Part shown: positions 1 through 5,081 of the stretch, one piece after another | Numbering within the stretch: position 1 is the first letter of the stretch | How the letters are laid out: each line of letters begins with the position of its first letter | DNA from: Acidimicrobiaceae bacterium | GTDB lineage: Bacteria; Actinomycetota; Acidimicrobiia; Acidimicrobiales; Palsa-688 | Assembly (NCBI GenBank): GCA_009785715.1 | Contig: WQVT01000158.1 | Span: 1-6,116 of the forward strand | Direction of reading: 5' to 3' | DNA length: 6,116 nt | Notes under the pieces: model-generated | Databases searched by the model: none | What the model was told of the DNA's origin: nothing | Seen by the model: only the letters and a program-made list of their open reading frames with translations | Program-made: the position numbers and the translations under genes

Positions 1-428
1 GGCGAGAGGGCGGTCGGGTCCTCCCACAGCTTGGGGCGATCCGGGCCACGAAGGTCGATGGCTCCCACGGAGAGGATCTGCCAGGTGAACGGGTTGACCA
101 GTTCGTCCGAAGGCACGCGCGTGGCTCCGCGGTAGCAGGGTCGGTCGAGCGAGCGGGGATCGCCGGCGAGGTCACCCGCGCTGAGGTAGGCGACCACCGG
201 CGGGCGCGGTGCCTTCAGCAGACCGTGCGATGCGGCCGCCACGGCGAGGTCCTCCTCGTCCCAGCCGTCGTCGCTCACGGCGACCAGGTCGAGGTTGCTC
301 ACCCGCTCGGAGTAGTCGCCGAGCGCCGCCGAGCCCACCACGTACAGGCCCGTGAGGCGGCCGGGCAAGCGCTCGTCGAGCATCGAGAGGAACCCGAATG
401 TCGAGGTCTGAACCGGCGCGGAGAGCAC
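1..428 (-). CDS. ANT-like nucleotidyltransferase (3'-truncated by window edge)
   Basis: The frame is open from a GTG at 428 to the window edge, giving about 142 residues of an N-terminal part. It carries a polymerase-beta-type nucleotidyltransferase motif: LYVVGSAALGDY followed by SNLDLVAV (residues 28-51), which matches the GS(x)nSDxD strand-turn of streptomycin/spectinomycin adenylyltransferase-like proteins (ANT(3'')/ANT(9) and DUF4111 relatives). A later segment, ILSVGAIDLRGPD, resembles the family's 'G-x-x-L-RGP' region. Such enzymes transfer AMP from ATP to an aminoglycoside hydroxyl, but chromosomal relatives often have unknown substrates, so no resistance phenotype should be assumed. 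The first metal-binding Asp of SDxD is Asn45 here. The start is uncertain: GTG at 431 or 428, directly after an in-frame TAG (438-440). GTG 428 fits a leaderless start 6 nt after TAGGCT. ATG at about residue 16 is less likely because it would trim the fold's first helix. Confidence 0.75.
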   Translation of the reverse strand, partial: MLSAPVQTSTFGFLSMLDERLPGRLTGLYVVGSAALGDYSERVSNLDLVAVSDDGWDEEDLAVAAASHGLLKAPRPPVVAYLSAGDLAGDPRSLDRPCYRGATRVPSDELVNPFTWQILSVGAIDLRGPDRPKLWEDPTALS

Positions 429-434
429 CACGCC

Positions 435-440
435 AGCCTA
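435..440 (-). promoter_or_regulatory. -10 element of the nucleotidyltransferase gene (leaderless)
   Basis: TAGGCT is read on the minus strand, with exactly 6 nt before the GTG at 428, so the predicted transcription start is the start codon itself. No good Shine-Dalgarno sequence lies at the right distance and no convincing -35 is visible. The same hexamer precedes the gene at 1049. Confidence 0.45.
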
Positions 441-563
441 CGTGGGAGCGACGGGCGTTCCTCCCGGCGTCATGTGTCGGAATTCACGCGCGCTTGCGGC
501 CAAAAGTTCGGGAAACTGTTCACACGTGCTCGGGGTGACTCCCCCCAACACCCCTCGAGCTAT

Positions 564-596
564 ACGAAGGCCCGGCTCCCCCCGCCGGGCCTTCGT
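564..596 (-). terminator. 13-bp perfect stem-loop, probable terminator of the NifU-like gene
   Basis: ACGAAGGCCCGGC (564-576) pairs perfectly with GCCGGGCCTTCGT (584-596) around a 7-nt C-rich loop. It starts 26 bp past the stop codon of the NifU-like gene, on that gene's transcript. There is no clear U-tract on either side; stem-only terminators of this type are common in high-GC actinobacteria. The rest of 429-621 shows no supportable gene. Confidence 0.7.
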
Positions 597-621
597 CATT
601 TCCGATATCGCAGCGGGGGCG

Positions 622-951
622 CTACCAGCCGGGGGTGTAGCTCCCCCGACCCAGAGCTGAGCTCTCCTCCCACGAGAGCGACTCGTCGATGTCGCCGATC
701 ACCTCGGTCACCCAGTCGAGCCGCTCCTTCAGGATCCGCTCGACGCCGGCCTGCAGCGTGGAACTGGAGATGGCGCAGGAGCTGCAGGATCCCTGCAGCT
801 GGACCTCGACGCGCCCGACCTCCACGTCGACCTCTTTCAGGATCAGGTCCCCGCCGTCGGACTGCACGGCCGGGCGCAGCATTTCCATCAGCTCGGTGAG
901 TTGGGCGAGCCGGTCGGCGCGATCCTCGTCGGTCAGGGCGGTTGCATCCAT
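622..951 (-). CDS. NifU C-terminal-domain iron-sulfur cluster scaffold protein
   Basis: 109 residues. Almost the whole protein is a NifU C-terminal (Nfu-type) domain: an N-terminal helix (about 12-30, LAQLTELMEMLRPAVQ), the SDGGDL turn (31-36), beta strands (about 38-53), then GSCSSCAISSSTL (54-66) with the cluster-binding pair Cys56/Cys59, and a helix (67-79). Nfu proteins hold a [4Fe-4S] cluster through this CxxC at a dimer interface and pass it to apo-enzymes in the cytoplasm. There is no NifU N-terminal or IscU domain, so this is a stand-alone carrier. The short tail (about 92-109) is Trp/Ser/Gly-rich and not part of the fold. I chose ATG 951 because it begins just before the domain and lies 6 nt after CAGACT, consistent with leaderless translation. 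A longer frame upstream exists but is antisense to the 1049 gene. No suf/isc genes are in view. Confidence 0.9.
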   Translation of the reverse strand: MDATALTDEDRADRLAQLTELMEMLRPAVQSDGGDLILKEVDVEVGRVEVQLQGSCSSCAISSSTLQAGVERILKERLDWVTEVIGDIDESLSWEESSALGRGSYTPGW

Positions 952-957
952 GGCCAC

Positions 958-963
958 AGTCTG
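958..963 (-). promoter_or_regulatory. -10 element of the NifU-like gene (leaderless)
   Basis: CAGACT on the minus strand, then 6 nt, then ATG 951. Only the first base departs from the TAnnCT pattern seen elsewhere in the window. The -35 is weak at best (CTGCCG with an 18-nt spacer). Region 952-1048 is a divergent promoter region shared with the plus-strand gene at 1049. Confidence 0.4.
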
Positions 964-1035
964 CCACCGACGGGGCCGTAGCGGCAGATCCCTCGGGCAC
1001 CCGTCGCTGCGTGGCGGCCCTGTAAGCAGGCCCTT

Positions 1036-1041
1036 TAGGCT
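1036..1041 (+). promoter_or_regulatory. -10 element of the DUF4333-like gene (leaderless)
   Basis: TAGGCT is followed by 7 nt and GTG 1049. There is no Shine-Dalgarno before this GTG, so leaderless translation is the simplest reading. No clear -35. Confidence 0.45.
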
Positions 1042-1048
1042 GGACGAG

Positions 1049-1402
1049 GTGTCAGTGCAGCAGGCCGGACGGCGAGGAAAGCGCGGGTACTTCGTCCCGG
1101 GGTTGATCGCCCTCGTCGTGCTGGCGGTGTTGGGCGGGGTGGCCAACTTCGCGGGCCTCGACCACGCCGGCCCGAACCACCTGGCGGGGCCGGATGTCGA
1201 GACCTTCCTCGCCCAGGCCATCCAGTCGAGCAACGGCCTGTCGGAGCCGCCCTCCATCAGCTGCCCGGCGAGCGAACCGGTCCGGGCGGGGTTCCACTTC
1301 ACCTGCACCTGGCAGCGGGCCGGCGGGGACCGCCCGGTGAGCGTGACCGAGACCGACTCCCGCGGTCAGTTCCGCTACTCGGTCGCGTCGGGCCAGGGCT
1401 AG
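1049..1402 (+). CDS. Membrane-anchored DUF4333-like protein
   Basis: 117 residues. A basic start (RRGKRG, 8-13) precedes one hydrophobic helix (about 14-35), giving either a signal anchor or an uncleaved signal peptide with the rest outside the cytoplasm. The exported part contains SCPASEPVRAGFHFTCTW (71-88), where CP...G...F.C with Cys72 and Cys86 followed by a VSVTETDSRGQF strand matches the pattern of DUF4333-like domains, common as small secreted or lipoprotein-like modules of unknown function in actinobacteria. The two cysteines could form a disulfide outside the cell. There is no lipobox cysteine at the end of the helix. The start was chosen at GTG 1049 because it lies 7 nt after TAGGCT and leaves a normal N-terminus; the longer open frame upstream runs antisense to the NifU-like gene. 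Its stop codon overlaps the convergent merR stop. The family assignment is from pattern recall only. Confidence 0.75.
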   Translation: MSVQQAGRRGKRGYFVPGLIALVVLAVLGGVANFAGLDHAGPNHLAGPDVETFLAQAIQSSNGLSEPPSISCPASEPVRAGFHFTCTWQRAGGDRPVSVTETDSRGQFRYSVASGQG

Positions 1403-1938
1403 CCGACCGTCACGTCGTCGTCGAGGAGCTGCTGGACCCGGTCGATCTGGGCGTTGGTGTCGTCGAGAAAGCGCTGCAGGGCGTCGCGCTTGGCGGTCAC
1501 CGTCTCCCGCAGCGACATCCGAACGGCGAGCGCCTCGTGGATCAGCTCTCGCCGGCGGAGCGCGTCGGTGGACTCCGAGCGGTATTCGGCCCGCAGGGTT
1601 GCCAACCGGTCCTCGTTCTCGAGCACGGCGCGCACCTCGTCGAGGTTCAGTCCGAGGAGGGTCTGCAGCTCGCGGATCCGGCCGACCCGGTCCAGGTCCG
1701 CCTGCGAGTAGCGGCGCAGACCCCCGGGGGTGCGACCCGACGGGGTGAGGAGGCCGATCTCCTGGTAGTAGCGCAGGGCGCGCAGGGAGACCCCGCACGC
1801 CGCGGCGGCGGCGCCGATCGACACGAGTGGTCCGGGGTCGGCGTTCGTGGCGGGTGCGGGCAGGGTGGCCGGCTCCTCCTCACCCCGCCGCCGGCGGCGA
1901 GCCGGCTGCGGCCGGGATGTGGGAGAGGGGTCGTTCAC
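1399..1938 (-). CDS. MerR-family transcriptional regulator of the exporter operon
   Basis: 179 residues. Residues 1-36 are a Pro/Arg/Glu-rich, probably disordered tail (RRRRRGEEE). Residues 38-107 form a MerR winged helix-turn-helix: VSIGAAAAACGVSLRALRYY (39-58), EIGLLTPSGRTPGGLRRYS (60-78, the wing with the typical GLRRYS), then DLDRVGRIRELQTLLGLNLDEV. Residues about 118-175 are a long charged helix expected to make the antiparallel dimer coiled coil. There is no separate effector-binding domain, and the only cysteine (Cys48) is in the HTH, so metal sensing by a Cys cluster is unlikely. GTG 1938 overlaps the exporter's TGA as GTGA, and AAGGAA lies about 8 nt upstream, so translation is probably coupled. 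MerR proteins bind a dyad between -35 and -10 and untwist promoters with long spacers; the operon promoter at 3786-3816 has this design, so autoregulation is inferred. Its stop overlaps the stop of the convergent gene. Confidence 0.9.
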   Translation of the reverse strand: MNDPSPTSRPQPARRRRRGEEEPATLPAPATNADPGPLVSIGAAAAACGVSLRALRYYQEIGLLTPSGRTPGGLRRYSQADLDRVGRIRELQTLLGLNLDEVRAVLENEDRLATLRAEYRSESTDALRRRELIHEALAVRMSLRETVTAKRDALQRFLDDTNAQIDRVQQLLDDDVTVG

Positions 1939-3749
1939 GCCGCGCTTCCTTTGCCCAACTGAAGGCTGCGACGCGCGTCGGTGGCCGCATCGACTTCGTC
2001 GGGCTCGGTGTAGACGTAGCGCCCGCCCCGCAGCCAGGAGGCGCCCGCTCCGATGACCGAGGCGGCGGCGGCGAGGTCGAGGGTGAGGTGGAGGCCCTTG
2101 GCGAAGGGGGTGGAGAGGACCTGGGGGAAGAACTGCCGGCCCGTGAGGATCGCATGGTTGGCGGGGCTCAGGGCGTGGAGCACCGCCGGATGGATCAGTT
2201 GCTCGACGGGGTTGATGCCGAGGAAGGCGGCGAAGAGACTGCCGATGGGCGGGACGTGGGACACCGATTCGGCCGTGGTGTGGTCGATGCCGTGGGCGAT
2301 CAGGCCAGCATAGAGATGGCTCGGGAGCGCCGAGGCAATGCCGAGGGTGAGCGCCGTGAAGAACACGCCGATCGACAGCACCGACGCCGAGTTCTGGAAG
2401 GTCGCGAACATGCCGGCGCCGGCGCCCCGCTGGTTCGGGGGGAGGCTGTTCATCACCCCCGCCTGGTTCGGCGGGGAGAACATGCCGGTGCCGAGGGCGA
2501 AGATGAAGATCAGGAGGGCGAACCAGGGGTAGTCGAAGTCCATCGGGAGAAGTTGCAGCAGCATCAGGCCGGCGGCGGCGATGAGCAGGCCTCCGGTGGC
2601 GAAGGGACGGGCGCCGAAGCGGTCGGAGAGCACCCCCGAGAGCGGGGCGGCGACGAGGAACCCGATCGTGAGGGGGATCATGTAGATGCCGGCGTAGAGC
2701 GGGGTCTGCTCGAAGCTGTAGCCGTGCTGGGGGAGCCAGATCCCCTGCAGCCAGATGATGAGCAGGAACTGCAGCCCGCCGCGGCCCATGGCGCCCAAGA
2801 GGACGGCGATGTTGCCGGCGGCGAAGGCGCGGATGCGGAAGAGTCCCAGATGGAACATCGGCTGGGGGACCTTGGTCTCGATCCAGCCGAAGAGGGCGAG
2901 AATGGCGATTCCCGCGGCGACGCAGGCGAGCACGAACGGGTTCGTCCACCCCATCGTGTGCCCGCCGTACGGGTTCAACGCGTAGACGATGCCGGTCAAC
3001 AGGGCGATCAGCCCGACGGCGAAGGCGAGGTTGCCCCACCAGTCGATCCGCGCCCGGACCCGGACCCCGTTGTCGCGCAGCTTGAGGTACGCCCAGACCG
3101 TGCCGAACGCGCCGAAGGGCACGGAGACGAGGAACACGAGCCGCCATCCCTGAGGCGCCAGCACGCCGCCAAGGATCAGGCCGAGGAACGACCCGCCGAT
3201 CCCCGCGACGCTCATGATCCCGAGCGCCCGGCCACGCTCGTCGGCGGGGAAGGCGTCGGTGATGATGGCGCTCGAGTTGGCGAAGAGGAACGCGCCGCCG
3301 ACGCCCTGGAACACCCGCCCGATGATGATCCACAGCGCCCCGGCCGCCCCCTTCACCGGGGTCAGCCAGAGCAGCAGGGAAAAGACCGTGAAGACGGCGA
3401 AGCCCAGGTTGTACATCCGGACGCGCCCGTAGATGTCACCGACCCTGCCGAGGCTCACGACCAGCACCGCCGTCACGAGCAGGAAGCCCATCAGCATCCA
3501 GAGGAAGTACGAGGTGTTGGCGGGGGAGAGCGGGTCGAGGTGGATGCCCCGGAAGATGTCGGGCAGCGAGATCAAGAGGATCGACTGGTTGATGGTCACC
3601 ATCAACATGCCGAGCGTGGTGTTGGACAGGGCGAACCACTTGTAGTGCGCGCCCCGCCGGCGCTCTCGCTCCGTCGGGCCGGGCGGCGTCGGGCCGGTCG
3701 GTGTCGGGCCGGTAGCTGGCGTCACGGGCACGGGCACGGGCACGGGCAC
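1935..3749 (-). CDS. MFS multidrug exporter, DHA2 (EmrB/QacA) type, 14 TM
   Basis: 604 residues from the outermost GTG (numbering used here). The N-terminus is VP/TP/GP-rich and not membrane-like (1-34). From KWFALSNTTLGMLMVTINQS (37-56) about 14 hydrophobic helices follow. Motif A is SLGRVGDIYGRVRM (99-112), motif B is IIIGRVFQGVGGAF (141-154, Arg145), and the motif C region is GGSFLGLILGG (185-195) in helix 5, which lacks the usual Pro of GPxxGG. A second motif A-like loop is GVLSDRFGARP (372-382). These mark a proton-driven drug antiporter of the plasma membrane; the substrate cannot be read from sequence. Five in-frame GTGs (3749, 3743, 3737, 3731, 3725) lie in a hexamer repeat, with no Shine-Dalgarno before any. 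GTG 3725 overlaps the TGA of an upstream ORF, which makes it an attractive real start (596 residues). The stop overlaps merR by GTGA, so the two are co-transcribed. Confidence 0.92.
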   Translation of the reverse strand: MPVPVPVPVTPATGPTPTGPTPPGPTERERRRGAHYKWFALSNTTLGMLMVTINQSILLISLPDIFRGIHLDPLSPANTSYFLWMLMGFLLVTAVLVVSLGRVGDIYGRVRMYNLGFAVFTVFSLLLWLTPVKGAAGALWIIIGRVFQGVGGAFLFANSSAIITDAFPADERGRALGIMSVAGIGGSFLGLILGGVLAPQGWRLVFLVSVPFGAFGTVWAYLKLRDNGVRVRARIDWWGNLAFAVGLIALLTGIVYALNPYGGHTMGWTNPFVLACVAAGIAILALFGWIETKVPQPMFHLGLFRIRAFAAGNIAVLLGAMGRGGLQFLLIIWLQGIWLPQHGYSFEQTPLYAGIYMIPLTIGFLVAAPLSGVLSDRFGARPFATGGLLIAAAGLMLLQLLPMDFDYPWFALLIFIFALGTGMFSPPNQAGVMNSLPPNQRGAGAGMFATFQNSASVLSIGVFFTALTLGIASALPSHLYAGLIAHGIDHTTAESVSHVPPIGSLFAAFLGINPVEQLIHPAVLHALSPANHAILTGRQFFPQVLSTPFAKGLHLTLDLAAAASVIGAGASWLRGGRYVYTEPDEVDAATDARRSLQLGKGSAA

Positions 3750-3778
3750 GGGTCGGCGGGAGGGAGGAGGGGGAGCAC
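3722..3778 (-). CDS. Putative leaderless Pro/Cys-rich upstream ORF (leader peptide) of the exporter operon
   Basis: GTG 3778 lies 7 nt after the -10 hexamer TAGACT, the same spacing as in the leaderless gene at 1049. It opens 18 codons, VLPLLPPADPCPCPCPCP, then TGA (3724-3722). The frame is +1 relative to the exporter. The TGA overlaps the last of five in-frame exporter GTGs as GTGA, the same overlap used between exporter and merR. Nine of 18 codons are Pro and four of the last eight are Cys. Polyproline stalls ribosomes unless EF-P acts, and mycobacteria have leaderless polycysteine upstream ORFs that attenuate downstream genes according to cysteine supply; whether this one acts that way is inference. 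The plainer alternative is that (GTGCCC)4 is only a simple repeat coding for VPVPVP in the exporter and this ORF is chance. Confidence 0.45.
   Translation of the reverse strand: MLPLLPPADPCPCPCPCP
3723..3749 (-). repeat. Hexanucleotide tandem repeat (GTGCCC)4-GTG at the exporter start
   Basis: Four perfect copies of GTGCCC plus a final GTG, 27 bp. In the exporter frame it reads (Val-Pro)4-Val and supplies five alternative GTG starts; in the upstream ORF frame it reads (Cys-Pro) units. Because the unit is 6 bp, copy-number change would keep both frames open while altering the number of Cys codons and of start codons. Confidence 0.85.
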
Positions 3779-3785
3779 GTGCGGG

Positions 3786-3816
3786 AGTCTAGACCTTACG
3801 TGAACGTCAGGGTCAG
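3786..3816 (-). promoter_or_regulatory. Exporter operon promoter with 19-bp spacer (MerR-type)
   Basis: On the minus strand, -10 is TAGACT (3791-3786) and a -35-like CTGACC (3816-3811) matches TTGACA at four of six bases. The spacer between them is 19 bp, longer than the usual 17, as at MerR-activated promoters. The predicted start of transcription is 3779 or 3778. Confidence 0.5.
3796..3809. promoter_or_regulatory. Candidate MerR operator dyad inside the promoter spacer
   Basis: TTACGT-GA-ACGTCA is an inverted repeat with five of six paired positions. It is flanked by GACC (3792-3795) and GGTC (3811-3814), which extend the symmetry with a one-base offset. It sits inside the 19-bp spacer, within about 2 bp of its centre. 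MerR-family dimers bind such spacer dyads; that the operon's own MerR protein binds here is inferred. Confidence 0.45.
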
Positions 3817-3867
3817 GCTTGGATCTCCCGGGCGCCCGGGCGCGCGATCTTTCTGCGCACTCTTGCG

Positions 3868-3902
3868 GCGCGATCGTGCCGGTATACGGGGCCGGATCGC
3901 GC
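3868..3902. repeat. Inverted repeat GCGCGATC-N19-GATCGCGC in the exporter/pgsA intergenic region
   Basis: Perfect 8-bp arms at 3868-3875 and 3895-3902 flank GTATAC (3882-3887) close to the dyad centre. A third copy of the arm, GCGCGATC, lies at 3842-3849. It may be an operator for either divergent unit, but the GC-rich composition makes chance occurrence possible. Also in this region (3793-3960): a 14-bp palindrome CCCGGGCGCCCGGG at 3827-3840. No gene is supported here. Confidence 0.4.
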
Positions 3903-3930
3903 GGGAGAACCGCGCGGGAAAAGCGCGCGG
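3899..3930. repeat. Short 13-nt tandem repeat, about 2.5 copies
   Basis: GCGCGGGAGAACC (3899-3911), GCGCGGGAAAAGC (3912-3924), GCGCGG (3925-3930). The copies are imperfect in the A-rich half. It lies upstream of the pgsA promoter; function unknown. Confidence 0.5.
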
Positions 3931-3960
3931 CCGCGTCGGGGCCGGCAGGGGGCGCAGCCC

Positions 3961-3966
3961 TACACT
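3961..3966 (+). promoter_or_regulatory. -10 element of pgsA (leaderless)
   Basis: TACACT, then GCCGGG (6 nt), then GTG 3973. There is no Shine-Dalgarno in front of the GTG and no clear -35. Confidence 0.5.
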
Positions 3967-3972
3967 GCCGGG

Positions 3973-4587
3973 GTGGCCGCGGGTCGGAGGACCGGAGAGG
4001 ACCGCATCCTCACCGTGCCGACGGCGTTCACCCTGCTGCGCCTCGCCTGCATCCCGGTGTTCGTCGTCCTCCTGGCGGCGGGGCGTCAGCACTGGTTCAC
4101 CGCGGCCCTGCTCCTCGGCGCCATCGGCGCCACCGACTGGGTCGACGGCCAGCTGGCCCGCCGCCTGAACCAGGTCTCGACGTTCGGGAAGGTCCTCGAC
4201 CCCCTGGCGGACCGTCTCCTCCTGGTGGTGTCCGTGCTGTCGATCATCGCCGTCGGGGCCGTCCCGGTCTGGCTCGCCGTCCTGTTCCTGACCCGCGAGG
4301 TGTTGGTGGCCGGAGGGTTCCTGGTCGTGGTGGCGCTGGGTGGGAAACGGATGGACGTCGTGTGGGCCGGCAAGGCCGGCACGTTCGGGCTGATGACCAC
4401 CCTCCCGCTGTTTCTCCTCGGCCACGCCGAGGTCTCCTGGCACCGGGTCCCGGAGATCCTGGCGTGGGTGAGCACCGTCGGGACCCTCGCCTTCGGGTGG
4501 TATGCGGTGGTCGTCTACGCAAGGGCGGTGCCCCGCGCCCTGGCCGAGGGCCGTGCCCGTCACCGAGCCGATCCGCCGGCCGGCTGA
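3973..4587 (+). CDS. pgsA: CDP-alcohol phosphatidyltransferase (PgsA type)
   Basis: 204 residues. The family signature D-x2-D-G-x2-A-R-x8-G-x3-D-x3-D is complete: Asp55, Asp58, Gly59, Ala62, Arg63, Gly72, Asp76, Asp80. The first, second and last Asp bind metal and activate the acceptor. The preceding LTVPTAFTLLRLACIPVF (13-30) is the usual first helix, and five or six membrane helices follow up to about 183. The enzyme acts in the plasma membrane, displacing CMP from CDP-diacylglycerol. PgsA makes phosphatidylglycerol phosphate from glycerol 3-phosphate; a cardiolipin or other head-group role cannot be excluded from the motif. Synteny with gcvH/garA/ftsR resembles the pgsA2 locus of mycobacteria, which supports the name only moderately. 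GTG 3973 lies 6 nt after TACACT. The next gene starts 91 bp on with its own promoter-like hexamer, so it is probably a separate or only partly linked unit; no terminator is evident between them. Confidence 0.88.
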   Translation: MAAGRRTGEDRILTVPTAFTLLRLACIPVFVVLLAAGRQHWFTAALLLGAIGATDWVDGQLARRLNQVSTFGKVLDPLADRLLLVVSVLSIIAVGAVPVWLAVLFLTREVLVAGGFLVVVALGGKRMDVVWAGKAGTFGLMTTLPLFLLGHAEVSWHRVPEILAWVSTVGTLAFGWYAVVVYARAVPRALAEGRARHRADPPAG

Positions 4588-4664
4588 GGCCCCGCACCGT
4601 CGGCAAAACCGGGACGGGTCTGACCATCTCGTAGAGGTCGGCACCTCGGCCTGAATCGCGGGAT

Positions 4665-4670
4665 TAGTCT
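4665..4670 (+). promoter_or_regulatory. -10 element of gcvH operon (near-leaderless)
   Basis: TAGTCT, then 8 nt (TGCCGGGG), then ATG 4679. With transcription starting 7 bp past the hexamer the leader would be 0-2 nt. The GGGG could mimic a Shine-Dalgarno but is too close to the ATG. Confidence 0.45.
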
Positions 4671-4678
4671 TGCCGGGG

Positions 4679-5059
4679 ATGAATGTTCCGGACGACCTGC
4701 GCTACACGTCGGACCACGAGTGGGTGCGACTGGTCCAGGGCAGAGCCCGTCTGGGGCTGACCGACTATGCGCAAGAAGCGCTCGGGGACGTGGTTTTCGT
4801 CCAGCTTCCCGCCGTCGGCGCCGTGATCGACGCCGGGACCTCCTTCAGTGAGGTCGAGTCCACCAAGGCGGTGTCTGATGTGTATGCGCCGCTGTCTGGG
4901 ACCGTGGTCGAGATCAACGGCGTACTGGTCGACGCCCCCGAGCAGTTGAATCAGGACCCCTACGGCGACGGCTGGCTTTGCGTGATTGAGCCACTCGATC
5001 CCTCCGCCTATAACCATCTGCTCGACGCTGATGCGTACCGGAAGCTCATCGAGACTTGA
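4679..5059 (+). CDS. gcvH: Glycine cleavage system H protein
   Basis: 126 residues, normal length for the family. It begins with the typical VPDDLRYTSDHEWVRL (3-18), continues with LGLTDYAQEALGDVVFVQLP (25-44), and has the lipoylation loop SEVESTKAVSDVYAPLSG (57-74) with the lipoyl-lysine Lys63. The end, NQDPYGDGWL and a terminal helix, is also standard. GcvH carries the aminomethyl group on its lipoyl arm between the P, T and L proteins of glycine cleavage in the cytoplasm, and can be a lipoyl relay. gcvP and gcvT are not in view. I chose ATG 4679 over the in-frame TTG 4670 because the TTG falls inside the -10 hexamer and family members start close to VPxxLxYT. The garA start lies 22 bp after the stop, so the two genes are probably co-transcribed. 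Confidence 0.96.
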   Translation: MNVPDDLRYTSDHEWVRLVQGRARLGLTDYAQEALGDVVFVQLPAVGAVIDAGTSFSEVESTKAVSDVYAPLSGTVVEINGVLVDAPEQLNQDPYGDGWLCVIEPLDPSAYNHLLDADAYRKLIET

Positions 5060-5081
5060 GCTTCGAAGCGTCGTGATCGCC

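Noticed and set aside
505..530. LexA-like GTTC/GAAC repeats upstream of the nucleotidyltransferase
   Set aside because: The GTTC elements are direct, not a spaced inverted pair, so no SOS box can be claimed.
630..650. tRNA-like start (GGGGGTGTAGCTC)
   Set aside because: It lies inside the NifU-like coding end, and no anticodon arm, T-loop or acceptor partner follows.
225..899. Plus-strand open frames across 225-899
   Set aside because: They are antisense to the nucleotidyltransferase and NifU-like genes and cross the terminator stem; no recognisable domain.
1052..1798. 248-residue minus-strand open frame
   Set aside because: Overlaps merR in another frame and is antisense to the 1049 gene; Pro/Arg/Ala-rich shadow.
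1939..3333. Long upstream extension of the merR frame (whole frame would be 644 residues)
   Set aside because: The extra part lies out of frame inside the exporter gene and is Arg/Pro/His-rich without any domain; the MerR domain begins only after GTG 1938, which overlaps the exporter stop.
1827..3803. 658-residue open frame on the plus strand
   Set aside because: Antisense to exporter and merR; its Glu/Gly/Asp/His-rich composition is the expected shadow of a high-GC membrane-protein gene.
3796..4644. 282-residue minus-strand open frame
   Set aside because: Antisense to pgsA, whose catalytic motif is intact; the translation is low-complexity His/Arg/Gly-rich.
4588..4678. Possible terminator or glycine riboswitch between pgsA and gcvH
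   Set aside because: Only a weak CCGTC/GACGG pairing is seen, and the gap is too short for a glycine riboswitch and ends in a near-leaderless promoter.
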